Origin: Rodentolepis nana
Lineage: Eukaryota; Platyhelminthes; Cestoda; Cyclophyllidea; Hymenolepididae
Assembly: GCA_900617975.1 (NCBI GenBank)
Contig: UZAE01012022.1
Location: 16,190-80,189, forward strand
Length of the DNA stretch: 64,000 nt
Direction: 5' to 3'
The translations under genes were made by a program, and so were the position numbers. Below the pieces are notes generated by a model. That model made no database searches and was not told where the DNA came from. It saw only the letters and a list, made by a program, of their open reading frames with translations. Positions 12,267 through 25,440 of this stretch are shown here, in pieces; the stretch's first letter is position 1; the number at the start of each line of letters is the position of its first letter.

Positions 12267-14849
12267 GACTGCAATTATTTTGGCACTTCAAAAGCAACTT
12301 GCGACTGCAGATACATGAATATTTTACTTTCCACAGATCCCCCAATTAACTAACCACATTACGAATTTTGAAACTTTAAAGGTGTAATCAACCTCATTAA
12401 GAGAGTCACCAGAATGCTTTTTTACTAATAGTTACCCGGGTTAAATTCTCTGCTTATCTTTCTGTCTTGCCAGCGGAAACGTTAACCTTACCCATAGTGA
12501 CAGGGAGTGACCGCTCATCAGCATGATATGCCAGCTGTCAGACGAATCTACAGGGCACAACTAGCTCGCATAAGAAAGTGTGAGCTAACTAACCAAATAC
12601 ATCTACCCTGTCAGCAAATGCCTCTACCTGCTTTGCGTGCGTTCGTATTACTCGTGAGTGCTAACGTGTTCCTAGAATGTTAATTCTCTCTCTTACCTGG
12701 CCGAACAAGTTAGACACGCTGTGCGGACGTATGTGCAAGGCAGGTGCGTACCTGCTAGCGCTCAACCTCATGTTAACTGTACGCTTTCCGCATCCCCCCT
12801 CCCCTTCTTCCTCGCCTCACCCTTAAGCCAGGTATGCAGGTGTGTTCTGCTCTATCTCTGAGTGTACACACGCGTGCCCACTGGCCGTCTCCGATGAACT
12901 AGTGATTGCACAAATCCCATCTCTCTCTCCCACTACTAACAAACTCTGTCCTGCTTGCGCTCACGGTGGATTACCATTATCCACCTCTACACACAACCAC
13001 CTTGACCACTAAGACCGTTGCAATTACTTCACTACTTCCCCTATCTTCATCTGTCCCTTCTTCTCCTCCTCCTGCTGTTACACATGCGCTTTTCTTGCCC
13101 TGACGACTTGACTATTGTGGATGTTTAACCCTGGAAACTATAACTCTGGATTTTCTTTTACTAACTGAGGTTCGCATTTGCCAATTTATGTCTCTTTCAT
13201 ATATATATATATATATTTTTATAGTCATTGCAAAAAAGGAGTCACTATTTCCAACTCCTATATTTTTTAAAGATTTCTATTCGTATAAAATGCTTACTCG
13301 AATAATGATTCAATGTCTACCATTTTGGTGGCGTTTGACTTTAAAGTGGAAGCCACTTAAGAGGGCTAAGTTATAAATTGCCCGTGTTTGGCTTTTTGCT
13401 GTAGCATAGCAAACGCGTGTGTCTTGTTTTCAAATTCTGCTAAGTGCATTTTAACAACAAGAGGGTGCTAGAAAGGCCTTTTAAATGAAGTTTCTCCTTA
13501 GCTTAGCATAGTACGTTTGTATGTGTTCAGAATAACCAATCTGATAATGCTTAAACGACAAAATTTATCACGAACTCTATACACAAGAGATTCGCTCCTA
13601 AATTCCNNAAATTCCCCCCCCCCCCACCCCCCACCCTGGAACTGTTCATTATGCCGTTTTTACCACTTGATAATTTTTTCCCGTCCTGCAAAAAAGGCTA
13701 TTGTAATTGAATCAATTAATTTCTAATTTGCAGAAGGGGCATGAATAATACTTTCCCAATTTACTCACTCAAACACATTAAATAATAAATGCACTCCCAA
13801 CTCCTTCCGGACTTGGATATACCTAAATCGATTTAATGGCTCAAACAGGAAGTGAAGCATAACGTGAAATGATTACTTCCTCTTCTCGGAGTTGATGACA
13901 GGTTTCTAACTGAAAAATTGTACTAAATTCCCAAAGCTTACTACGTGTTTTGGAGAAAGTGCAATCTTTGTACCAATGGGTGAATGGGAGACCTTTTCAA
14001 CTCTCTAACACAACTGGAACTAGGGCAAGTGTATAAGCAGTTTCTAAATGAGCACAGACATTTTTCCTTCATGTTGTGTTCGAACTGCCCAACCAGACTG
14101 ACAGTGCTTTGGGAAATGATGCAGTTTAATTTTATTTCTTGGGAACCTAATTTTTATCTAATTACAGCTAAGGGAGAAATGCATCCACCCTCACCTAAAC
14201 CAAGTTGAAAAATTGTCGGATTTACACCACATTTTCGAAATAAAATTTGAGATTAGGGGTGGAGCATATAATTGAAACGAGGCAAACATCCAATGATCTT
14301 CCATTGAAATACCTACTTCAATTCAATTAATTAAATCGACGCGACAGTTTCATAATATGCGTAAATTTGCAAATATATACAGATTTTCTGATGGTGGAAA
14401 TTTTACACCCTTAACGGTTAACAAAGTTAGCAGCATTTCATTTAGAAATCATAAGACGTCTACTTGTGGTCTTGCATAGCGGTAACTTGGAATATCATTT
14501 CTATTCCATGATTTTCCATCGAATGACATTTCAGTAGTGTTTAGAGCTCTTCAATAATTTCGTCACCATGGTACTACTATGGAAAGCAAAGCAATGTCCA
14601 CATATTTTTAGCCGCAAATGATTTGTTAAAACTTCCTGATAAGCAAAAAATAGTGTTCATCTCATTGTTCAATAATGTTTAATTCTTATTTCAATCGGAA
14701 AATGAAATTCTCTATTATTTTTTTTCTTCTATTAAATAGCCCATTTTTGGAGTTAATTTACATCAGCTTCAATATGCTGAGATTCTAAAGCGTCTCTTGT
14801 ATTTCAAATGAATTAACCGTGTTTTCATGTGAGAAGTTATGGATTTGAG
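12267..14849. other. Non-coding before the assembly gap
   Basis: A pyrimidine-rich stretch (12780-13100), an (AT)n tract at 13199-13216, two unresolved bases (13607-13608) beside a C-run, and no recognisable exon. Confidence 0.5.
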
Positions 14850-14881
14850 GAGGTGGGAGGTGGGAGGTGGGAGGTGGGAGG
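14850..14881 (+). repeat. GGGAGGT heptamer tandem repeat
   Basis: At least four head-to-tail copies of a GGGAGGT unit run straight into the gap, so the array is probably longer and is the cause of the break. G-rich and potentially G-quadruplex forming. Confidence 0.85.
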
Positions 14882-15189
14882 NNNNNNNNNNNNNNNNNNN
14901 NNNNNNNNNNNNNNNNNNNNNNNNNNNNNNNNNNNNNNNNNNNNNNNNNNNNNNNNNNNNNNNNNNNNNNNNNNNNNNNNNNNNNNNNNNNNNNNNNNNN
15001 NNNNNNNNNNNNNNNNNNNNNNNNNNNNNNNNNNNNNNNNNNNNNNNNNNNNNNNNNNNNNNNNNNNNNNNNNNNNNNNNNNNNNNNNNNNNNNNNNNNN
15101 NNNNNNNNNNNNNNNNNNNNNNNNNNNNNNNNNNNNNNNNNNNNNNNNNNNNNNNNNNNNNNNNNNNNNNNNNNNNNNNNNNNNNNNNN
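14882..15189. other. Assembly gap (308 N)
   Basis: Run of unresolved bases; any exon here would be missed. Confidence 0.99.
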
Positions 15190-17169
15190 TTATCTTACTC
15201 TAATTTTTTTTTCCTTTAAAATTTGATAAAATTAAATAATTGAGGAAAACATTAAACTTCCTGTTTTCGTTGACTTTGACCACACAGTTCATTATTAGAA
15301 ATTATATTTAAAGAACTCGAGGTTATTTAATGTCCAAAAACAGTCGAAAACTAATTAAATACTTTTTTAAATTTATTTTCGAAATTAGGAAAATTTCTAA
15401 TGTTCAGTGGTTTAAGGAGCATTAATGGAAAACAAGCCTCTTAAACGGTAATGCAAGAAGGCCCTCAAAATTGCCATCGACACAAGAAATTCATCGAATC
15501 ACACGCGATTCCGGCTAACATTAGTTAACAAATTGGTTTGAATTTCAACCTGACGCTAAAATGATTCTGTCTCATTCGATTATTTGCTTTACATTCTCCC
15601 AGTGGTACACCTTCCCCGCCCCCCTCCCAAGATGTACAGTTAAGCTGTCATCTTATTTCGCCTACACTGATGCATTAGAACAACCAAACTTATTAGTTTA
15701 AATTCATGGCAATGAAAGACATCTATTGTAGCCAAAAATGTTGATTTAGTTTTCTCCACCACTTGGATTTTACAAAATGGCAGAAATGAAATCTATTTGG
15801 TGCAAGACACCATTAAGATCGATTATTCAATTCAATTTCTCATTTTTGGATTATTGGCAGCTGCCTATACTCCTAAATTCTACTAATGAGTACTGCCTCA
15901 ATAATATTCAATTTCTCTACCCCTCCCACCCCCAAAAAAACCCCGAATTCAGGAGCGTATCTATAGTAAGAAATACTATTCAAAAGCGAAAAAAATTCAC
16001 ACAGGATATGGTGCTTAATAATATATTGGTTTGAAATTATTGGAGAGCAATATAAAATTTATGGATCATCTGGATAGATATGTTTCTCCCATTCTTTGAG
16101 GTCTTTATCTCCTAAACTACCTCCAAAAAATTACAACTTTTAAATGGAAGCAATAAAAATGCGCATATGAAACGCTAAATCACCAAAGATACGTATTTTC
16201 TTAAATTCAAAAACGTTAGAGAAATAAATTGCTGTTGTCTCTTTTTGTGCTGATTTTGCGTTATTGCAAACGTGGCAAACGACATAGTAATCTCTGAAAA
16301 CTCGAGAAAATATTGATTGTAGCAGTGTATGTGGTATTATTTAAAAAAAATGAAAATGGCGCATAACATTGAAATTCCAGAGGGAGTTGGCCCAGGATGA
16401 TTTCGTTTCATCCCATGGGTTCATGTAATTAGTAAATAAAAAATTAAATGGGTGATTTCATGGAATAATTATTTAAAAAATAGGCAAAATTAAGGGTACA
16501 ACTGCTCTTATACGAAGACGCACCTCAAGTGCAATTTCCGGGACCTAATTTCAAGAATTCAAAAATGCTGTTTATGCGAGGAATTTAAAATTAAAAAATA
16601 ACTTTATTTGTCTCCTCTGAGCAATTGAAGCGCCAAATTTATTATGTCATTTTATTATTTTAATTTTATTTTAAGAAAATCGAGAGTTCTGATGGAAATC
16701 GATTAATGAAGTGATTGAACCTGTACGTTCCGAACTCACTTTCTAGCATTAATAGATAATGATGAAACGTATTTACAGTACTCGGATGCAAAATTCCTTA
16801 ACTTAGTCGACTGTCTAGGTTCAAATAACTCGTCAGTTTTAGTGTCTAACTTTGTAAATGAACATTTATCTTGTCATTCCCTTTTTAAGAAATGAGGAGT
16901 GCTTTAGCTAATAATGAATAATGATATTTATTAATTCACCCTTTTTTTCGTTAAAATCTACTTTGAGCACATTCTAAACTAATTAAAGGAAAATAGGGGA
17001 CTGAAGTCCTTGATTTTAAATGAGTATTAGTACACTCTGTTAACCAAATCTTTCCTTTTACATTAAAATATACATTCATGGTCCTTGTTTCATGACCACG
17101 AACGTTTATCCTAACTTCTTATGTAATTTTTATGGCTATTGTTATAGTTGTTTAAATGCATCGTTTCAG
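15190..17169. other. Non-coding before first recognised exon
   Basis: AT-rich; the final part should be intron, ending in acceptor TCGTTTCAG. I saw no ankyrin-repeat motif. Confidence 0.5.
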
Positions 17170-17465
17170 TTCAAATGAGATGAAGGTAAGTGGCAGTAAT
17201 CCGCGGGCAAATGACTGGACCTCCTACGTTCCAAACGGTGGTTTCGGCGTCAAACGACCTCCAGCCTTGGTGGGTCTAGGTCCAAGCCCTATAGCCGTAA
17301 ATTTTTTGCAAGAGGAACTAGGACATACAATGTCAAGAAGGGGCGTTGATTTTGCCTTCATGAATCGCTCCACTCAGGCTTCCAAACTTTCGGCCTATGG
17401 GACTGAAAGATCGGCTCAATCAGATGCCAATTGGGGAATGGAGATGAAGGGCCTCATGGGTCTTG
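17170..17465 (+). CDS. Kidins220: Kidins220-like exon A (linker before the KAP domain)
   Basis: Open exon after acceptor TCGTTTCAG and before donor CTTG|GTGAGT. Its first base completes a codon begun in an unseen upstream exon; its last base (G) joins AG of the next exon to make Glu. It encodes 98 residues rich in Gly, Ser, Pro and Asn, with no domain I recognise. The segment sits where the family has the linker between ankyrin repeats and the KAP NTPase domain. It is assigned to the gene because its donor phase matches the next exon and its end (WGMEMKGLMGL) leads into a plausible pre-KAP sequence. A methionine in the frame at 17156 lies in the acceptor region and is not proposed as a start. 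Confidence 0.68.
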
Positions 17466-20400
17466 GTGAGTCGAAATACGAAATGGTTAACTGAATTACC
17501 CAGCGAATTTTAATTTACTAAGTCAAATTGCTAAATAAAAGGAAAAGATATCATAAGAGAAACTTATTTTGAAACTCTCGGGCCTGGATATATTTATGCA
17601 GGAGTATAAAATATATTTTATTAACAAATATTTTAATTAATTTTATAGTTTCCTCACAGTATTATTGAAACTGACAAGTCTTCTTAAATTCTTTTGCACG
17701 ATGGGCCTGAAATTTTAAATTAAACTTTTCAGCCATTACAACGAGAAACTATTTTATCTTAGTTGAGGCTTCGACCTATTGATCATAAATCTAATAGTTA
17801 AAATAAAAATTTGCATTAAATTAACAGTTATATTTTATTTTTGTGTATTTTTTTGTCTGAAATGACTTTAAATAAATTTTTCGTTTGCATATTTTAAATT
17901 TTTTAATTATGCACTAACTTTGGACATTATTTTTTGTCAATTTGAGTTCTACATTAAATTTGCGTTTATTAATGATGTGTAAATATTTGACTTTCACATA
18001 CTGATTTATATTTAATTATACTACATTGAGGCAATAAAACATTAATCCTTTTTTAAAGCTAAATACCTAATAATCTCAGTATATTTTTATTCTAACGAAA
18101 TAGCTGGTTATAATGGAGAAGTGGGCAATCGACACTGTCATTATGAACTCAACTCTAACAGGCTTCTCTCAGACACCCTTCCCCCCCCCCCTCCCCTTGA
18201 CTGTAAATCAAAGAGCATCATCCTTATATCTTGAAAGGGGGCTAGTGCACCCATAATGTCTTTTAACAAGTGAATACCTCATTTCGCTACAACTGCCAAT
18301 GCAAAGTGAACCGCCTTTGCCTTGCCTTTGTTGCCATGTCAACTAAGACGAGATGCACACTACTTGAACACTAGAAGATGAGACAGAAATAACATACAAG
18401 TTTTTAGCACTAACTTAGGAGATTGGTTTTCGACAATTATTTGAGGTTTCCATTTTATTTCCAATACACGGTTGGACCAAGGGTGAATAAGTTGAAAACA
18501 CCGATGACTCATTTTAGCAGATTTATGCCTCGTACATTCTATTACTACGCTAGAAACCTGATTCCAATAGCAATAATCGTTGGAATGCTCGTTAATTATA
18601 AATACAGTTTAGACACAAATGGTTAAAAAGGAATTTTACGTTATCAATGCGAAAGCCCAGCACCTCAATCACAAAAAATCAATCAAATTCAGCAATTTGG
18701 AGGAACTCTCAAATGCTGTTATTCTAACATACGTTAATTTGATTTTCACAAAACCAATTAAAAATATCAAAGCAAATCATTATGTGGGCCAACAGTTAGT
18801 AATTAAGTTGAGAACACTTTTTGTTAAATGTAAATTTCAAGAATGTAGATGATTCGCTGATTATTTAGAAGGTAATCTTCTGTTAAAATAAAAAAATAAA
18901 AAGGCTTATCTATAACGGGCAAGTTGCTAGCTATTTTCATCGCATTTTAATTTGCTTGGAACTCCCAAAATCTCAATTAATTTCGTATTTTTGAGTAATC
19001 TCTATTAACCTTAATTGATATTATCTGAATAAAACGGCTAATTATAAGCGAATTGTGCTTTTTTAAATGCGCAATTTCCTAACCATTGCGATTATAATTT
19101 GGATTTATATATGCGCCCAAAATAAAGCATTTAATCTCATGACTACCGCATAACTATACATTTCTTGTTAGGTTTTTAAAAATACTTTGAAGTTGAATTC
19201 CAAAAAGATTTTCATCGATTTAAATCTTTCAATCGCTAAAAGTTTGATGAAATTAAGTATTTATTAGAAAATTAGCCAGTAGTCATTGATAAGAATTGGA
19301 TTTAACTTGGTGCGACTTACGACGCTGTGCACAAAATCCAGACCAAGTGACATTGAAAATAAAAAAACGGATTTTCTTTAAATATGCGACAACACTTAAA
19401 GTTCAACGGTAAGGCGAGAATGTGTGGCGTTAAAAAATCGTAAAACATATCTTTAATAAATGTTAAATGTATCATTAATGGTAAAAAATTGCGCTTCATG
19501 ATTGAATATATCCATAAAGAGAATCTTTAAACAAATTACTATTTGAACAAGATATTATTGCATGTTAGAGGCCTGCCTATTTGAAATTGCAAAAAATATT
19601 GTTTAAAATATTAATGTAAATTAATTATTTTCTATAATTAATTCATCTACGATTACTTCTCAACGTATTTGTCTTACACCTTCCGCCATTTAATTTTTAA
19701 TCAATAACTCGCAAAATGCAAGCAAATTCAATATAAGATGGTGCTCAATGCCTCTTGTTTTTCCAGTTTTGTTCTATTCCTGTGGTTTAAAATATCAGAT
19801 GTTAAATGACCTCTTTGATCATTTTGCACGGGAGTAGAGAATTTTCAAAAGGCAACTTTAACGAGGTTAAAATATTGAATTGGGATAATCTAAATTTCTG
19901 AGAACAAGTAGAAAGGGGCGAATTCCTTTTATGCTATAGTGAAAGGTATTCAAACTTATTTTTGACCAAGGGAAGACATTGTGAGGTAAAAAAACTTCTG
20001 GGATTTGCATATACGAGTTTAAAAATAGTTAATTTTTGGGTGAAAAGCGCAAAAGTTACTTAATGGAATGACAGTCCCTATCGGGTTTTGCGATACTCCA
20101 GTTCCCAGATTAGTAATGAGAGTTAGGTATAAAACTTACTTTAATTATGACCTTGAAGTAAGCAAGCAGGCCAAAACATAAGTATTTTTGAAGTATGACA
20201 GGTGTGAATAATAAAATATCATTTTATTGGGTGGGGAAATATTTAGTAAAATATTTTCTTACACTAAATTACGTTTTTGTCTTGATAATGACCTACGGCA
20301 TACAAATATACATATATTAATTTTGACGTTGGAAACTAATGGCACTTGGATCAAAATTTTCCATGAGAAATAAGGACAAGGGGCTGAAGAGGGGGTTCTA

Positions 20401-22892
20401 TTCTTCAATAGCTGGATTTCAACCCTTGAATCGAGTTGCAGTTCACTCCTCCGTATTCCTTGTTTCAAATTTCATGAAATTTCCTGAGTATTTTACCGTT
20501 CACAACGTTCACTCCGTATTGCCTGATTCAGTGATTTATCACTTTAACGCAGACTTTACTTCTAATGGACAGACATTAATTGTAATTAAATTTATCGCAT
20601 TAATAAATTTGCATTACGCTAATAATAAGTGAACTAAATTGAAAATGAGAAACAAATTCATGCGAAATATTCCATGTCTAACCCTAAATAGTAGCACGAA
20701 GACGTAATTTCTCGGCTTAAATGATTATATATACATCCTTGTTTGATCATTCTTTTATATAAAAAAGTAGAAAAGTTAATTACATTAAAAGAAAGCGTGG
20801 GGGGAGCAATTCCTCTCACATTTTGTTGTCTACTTACAAAGTAACTTCATCAATCGCCGCTAAGAACAAATTATCCAAATCAATGCCTGCGTCTTTTCCC
20901 AATCGTAGTAAATAAATCTATTTCACTTTTAGCTAAAAATCTTTCCGAATATTTGTAATCCTAATTTTATAGTAGAATGTGAAACGGCTGTGAGTGAGGG
21001 TAACGAAGTCTGCGCATCGCTGACCTTAACTCTTTTTTTAAAACCTAGGAGAGTTGAGCTATCAGCATTTACAAAATGAAGAGAAATCACATTGTGATAC
21101 CGTGTGGTTCAATATGGAGCATTTGGCTCCTAGTTTCTTGGTTAAGATTATGCTCACTCCCCGTAGCCATTCGAATACAACTGTGTAGGTTTAGTGACGG
21201 CTCATTTAACCTAGAACTACTCACTACAGCGCATACAAAGCGAACTGAGTGAAGCATAAACATGTAGCCCTTTATCATATTGCTTATTTGAAGTTAAATT
21301 CAGTTGCATGAATGCTTCCTAAATTCGTCTCCACAGAGCATCAAGTTCTTGGCAATTAAACGCTGTAGTTACTTCTAAACAAATGAAAAATTAAAGTGCT
21401 CAAACATGTTCTGTGTTTTTTAACATGATATTCAGATTATTTTGTCAGATCATAAAAATAAGTCTAACTGCACTCTAAAATCGAGCACCCATATAAATGA
21501 GCATATAACTTCATTATGGCCCTGTGCTCTGCCTTATTGATCTATTAGTAAATTCAGTAGTTGAGGGAGAGTGGATGCTAAGATCATAATCACCAGTATT
21601 AATTCTAGCTAAAAATAGAAAATGCACAAATGTGTCACTATGGAGGGAAAAAAGACTGCAGGAAACTCCAACAGTGAGTTTGAACTCTAATCAGAAGTTA
21701 GACAATCTCAAATTTGGGTAAAATTTCCTGGTCATTGTTAAAATGTAGACAGCTAAGAGTCAAGCAAACAACTTTTAAAAGAATCAAATACTCTTGCATG
21801 AAAATAAAATATTTTATTGTGGGTTCCATATTACTATTAGACTTTTAATATTTAGTGAAACTTTATTAAGGTTTGGTTTTGAGCTTTATTAGTCAAAAAA
21901 TTTAAACACGGACTGTTTATTTTGTAAAATCGTGCATATCATGGTATCGTGTTTAAAAAACACAGAATTTGTTTCCGTGTGATGCTTAAAATCTTATATT
22001 AAACTTTAAAGGCCAAATTTTCTTCCAATGCAGATAAACTATTACCATTCCGTAGGTAAACAAATGAAGATGGCTTGTGAAATAAACATTTTAGTTAAAC
22101 CCAGATATTCTAAGCTAGATTGTTTAAATCCTCACATCCATTTTAGACATGACACGATTATAAATAACTTGAAATGAACTGCTCGGTATCTACTTCCCGT
22201 ATTTAAATTCATTAGTGATGCAAATATTTTTAAATTCTAGTATGGAAAGACAGAATTTTCAATGTTTATGTCAAATACAAGGGGACCAATTTGAATTCCG
22301 AGTCCCTTGAGGCCTCATAATGTGCTAGTACTATTTCATTATTGAGACCCTTTCATATCGAGGTATTTATTTGAAGGATCTAGACGCATGTTTGAAATCA
22401 TTTGCCTCTTTATTGTAATTACACGTTTCACAAACCATTTCTTGTATACTCTAAACGCAAATTTTAATTGTATATTTTGCAGGACTGGTTGATATTACCA
22501 GGACTGTCTTCGAGGTGGCTTTTTTTAAATTAATCTTGCTTCAGTGGATTTTTAACTAAACACACATGTAAATTGGAATCAATAATAAAAGGAAATTCCT
22601 ATTTTTTGTCACCATAGCCACCAGGATTTTTATGGTACTTAAATTGAGCTGTTGGATCAGCTTGATTGAGTAGAATACGACTGCTGAGGATTTCCCCAGC
22701 ATTTGTTCTAAAAGTATAGGCTTAGTTATTCATATATTCCACACTCGAATCTCCTCGAGACTCAACTGATTGACTGACATGTAGTTTATTAATAATGCGA
22801 AGATCACTGACAGAGGTAGACAATGCGAGCATTTACTTTTGTTTACGCTTCCTATTTGTTCCCTCGCTTATGCATTGCATAACATTTGGCAG
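17466..22892 (+). other. Intron A-B
   Basis: GT-AG, 5427 bp. Contains a C-run at 18181-18191; no transposon of the families described was found. Confidence 0.65.
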
Positions 22893-23075
22893 AGAGTGGG
22901 GAATTCGATTTGCAACGTGGTGACGAAAATGAGGACAATCAGGCTATCCAAGCCCTAGCGGATCTTTTCACCTGTCCGGCGACAACGTTTCCCTTGAGTG
23001 TTGGTCTCTTCTATGACTCAGTCAACTCAAAGAAAACACCAAATTTGCCGAGCTCTTCCCTGACAGAACTGGAAG
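22893..23075 (+). CDS. Kidins220: Kidins220-like exon B (start of KAP NTPase domain)
   Basis: Acceptor TTTGGCAG, donor GGAAG|GTAAAG; residues 99-159. The stretch QALADLFTCPATTFPLSVGLF aligns with the family's entry into the KAP P-loop NTPase, where ALADIL...P..VGLY precedes the Walker A loop. In relatives a glycine-rich GxGKS loop follows; here the position reads YDSVNSKKTPNLPSSSL, with no GxxxxGK[ST]. If the exon is complete, the phosphate-binding loop is lost. The single trailing G pairs with GC of the next exon to make Gly. Confidence 0.85.
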
Positions 23076-24996
23076 GTAAAGCGACAAATTTGATTAATAT
23101 TTGATACGGATCACCTTGATTTCGTCTTTAGTATAGCTTTAATAGTCTTTAACACAGACTCACTGCGGTAGAGGTATTATCATCAAATTTTCGACTGTTT
23201 GAAAAAAATTATCACATATAAAAAGTGATAAGCAGATGCAAAACCAGCTTGGTATATGCAAAGTTAGTTGAAATTCGAGAGGAAGTAATGCAAGATGGTA
23301 AAAATAATGCTTTTTCATTCTGAAACCCCAAACATCGAACTCAAGCTACACAATATTTCATATTGTTAACAGAACATAGGGTCATGCCAAATTCATGTCC
23401 AAGAGTTATTTTGCGAAATATGTCGTGGTTTTAGAAACTACTGATGAATTTCTAGTAAAATCTCCAGTTAGCGTGTTCTTTTGTCTAAAATAAAGATATA
23501 AGTACTTTTTAAATTAAACAGAATAAATTAAATAAGTTCATTTTAAAGTTTATTTTAACATTGCTCTATCAAGGTGATTATGTGGCCAAAGCCCACTTGT
23601 TTGAAACAGGATGAAAAAGGTGAACAAATTTAATTTTTCGAGGGTAATTTCCTCTCAAATTAATGCCTGCAACTTTTATCAGCTGCCATATTTGTAATTA
23701 GGCAAAGAAGATGTGGTAATTAATCAAAGTGAGTATTTTGATAAGATTTAGAGAGTAAAAGTGAAAGCAAATTTATTTAGGAAGAGGAAGTTTTCGCCCA
23801 ATCTCCCTCACACACACACAAATTGGGCAAACGGGCAATTGGGGATTATTAATTCGAGTCTTAATCAGTTTTGACGTTTAGTGGGAAGGCAAGAAATTAA
23901 TGAGTCCTTCCGGGTGGAAAGTAAAAACCATTAGTTTTGATTAAATTTCACGGAGCCTGCGAGTGGGTAATGCTTGCTGTTTGGCGAAATTAAATGATGC
24001 GGGAAAATAGTTGAGTTTTCGGGCAGACATTTGCACAATACGCGAAGAAAATAGTTTCTTTTCTGCTTGGCACACCTACACATAGCTGAAATGTAAGGTC
24101 ATTTAAAACACCGATATCTCGAATGGAGAATTTTTATCAACCAAATGACAATATTAAATGCCTTAATTGAAGAAATCGATTTTTTAAAAATGATAAGAAT
24201 CCACATGGAGCCATATCAGTGGACGTTCAATGGTTTGAATAATCAGCACATTGATTAAGTCGATCGATATTGATTGAAAATTCCCCAAAGGTTTCTCAAG
24301 TCATCTTCGAACCTCACATTATTTTTTTATTATATAAAAAATCAATATTTTTACCTCCTTAAGCTCGATGCGAACAACTCATTTTGCTCCTTCGCTGGGA
24401 ATTCGCATTCGCAGTGTGTCGATTATTGATTTTCGACTGCCTCTTTCGTGATGACTCAGCTTTGCCAGTTCTGCCCCACACATTCCTATTTTAAACCACT
24501 CGGTGCATGCACTTGGCTCTTGCTCCCCTTTTATCGCGTTTCGCCTTGTCTTTTCTCTCACTTTTCGTTATCATTATATCCCCAAACAGAGCAAATTCTT
24601 TCAACTCTCAACTTTGTATTCGTGATCTGAAAACAGTGCCAGTGATTAGCCTTAGCGAACGTTCTATGATTACCGATAATAGAAGAGCCATTAACCATAC
24701 CAGGTGACAACATTCCTCTGAATAATATGTAAAATAATGGTATTCTCTATATTTAACGACCACCACAAAACACATGGGTTGAATTACTTGATCGCCCTTA
24801 AATATAAGATGGACGGTAGGTAATGTGATAAAGTAAAATATATTTGAACACACCAAAATAATTGTCATCCATTAAACTGATTTCCACGGGACTTCCGAAT
24901 CGTTCCCCTTAATACCTTGAGCTATGAAAGACTAAAGGACAATACGCTGCTTTTTCAAAGCGGGTTTATTCACCGTTTTTCTGTTTTAAAATACAT

Positions 24997-25033
<37 letters not shown>

Positions 25034-25056
25034 TATTTCATTTTTCACTCTCCCAG
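23076..25056 (+). other. Intron B-C
   Basis: GT-AG, 1981 bp. Holds an (AT)16 microsatellite at 24999-25030, within the likely branch-point zone of exon C. Confidence 0.75.
24999..25030. repeat. (AT)16 microsatellite
   Basis: Uninterrupted AT dinucleotides directly upstream of the pyrimidine tract of the exon at 25057. Confidence 0.95.
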
Positions 25057-25440
25057 GCCAATGCTCTGATGAAGTTAATAATATACCCCTCTCACCTCGA
25101 CTACCAGATAATAATACTAACACGAATATTTATAAACCGCTTCTTACCATTCAGATGGTCCAATTAGTTAAATACCATCCCACTAAACTGCCCAATCAAT
25201 GTTTGAAAAGTGTTAATTGTTATGCACATTCATTATATTTTGCATTTGTGCACACTTCAGAGGACATACGGATATTGCTACGCCTCAACACCAAAACCCT
25301 TCCAACATTCTGTGCTCCACTGGTCTTAGTTCCTACTTTGATCATTTTCCTCTTCTCTTATCTCCTGGCAATTGCGGTGAGATTTGAAGTTGGTCTTTCA
25401 TTGGGCATCCTAGGCATTTGCATGCATTTCCTAATTTTAC
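25057..25440 (+). CDS. Kidins220: Kidins220-like exon C (insert and TM1-TM2)
   Basis: Acceptor CTCTCCCAG at 25056 restores the phase of the previous exon; donor TTTTAC|GTAAGT. Residues 160-287. The first 80 or so are polar, Asn/Leu-rich and unlike the family's short post-Walker segment. Then come two hydrophobic spans from about FCAPLVLVPTLIIFLFSYLL to LSLGILGICMHFLIL, matching the first pair of membrane segments that interrupt the KAP domain in Kidins220. A later AG at 25154 also makes an open exon, but in a phase that hits a stop at once when joined to exon B, so 25057 is preferred. An (AT)16 tract lies 26 bp upstream of the exon. Confidence 0.85.

Noticed and set aside
1..17169. Ankyrin-repeat exons of the Kidins220-like gene
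   Set aside because: Expected upstream, but I saw no G-x-TPLH-x-AA-like coding block by eye; they may lie left of the window or in the gap.
24379..24868. Cluster of overlapping short open frames on both strands
   Set aside because: Lies inside the intron between exons B and C, with no matching splice phase or recognisable motif.
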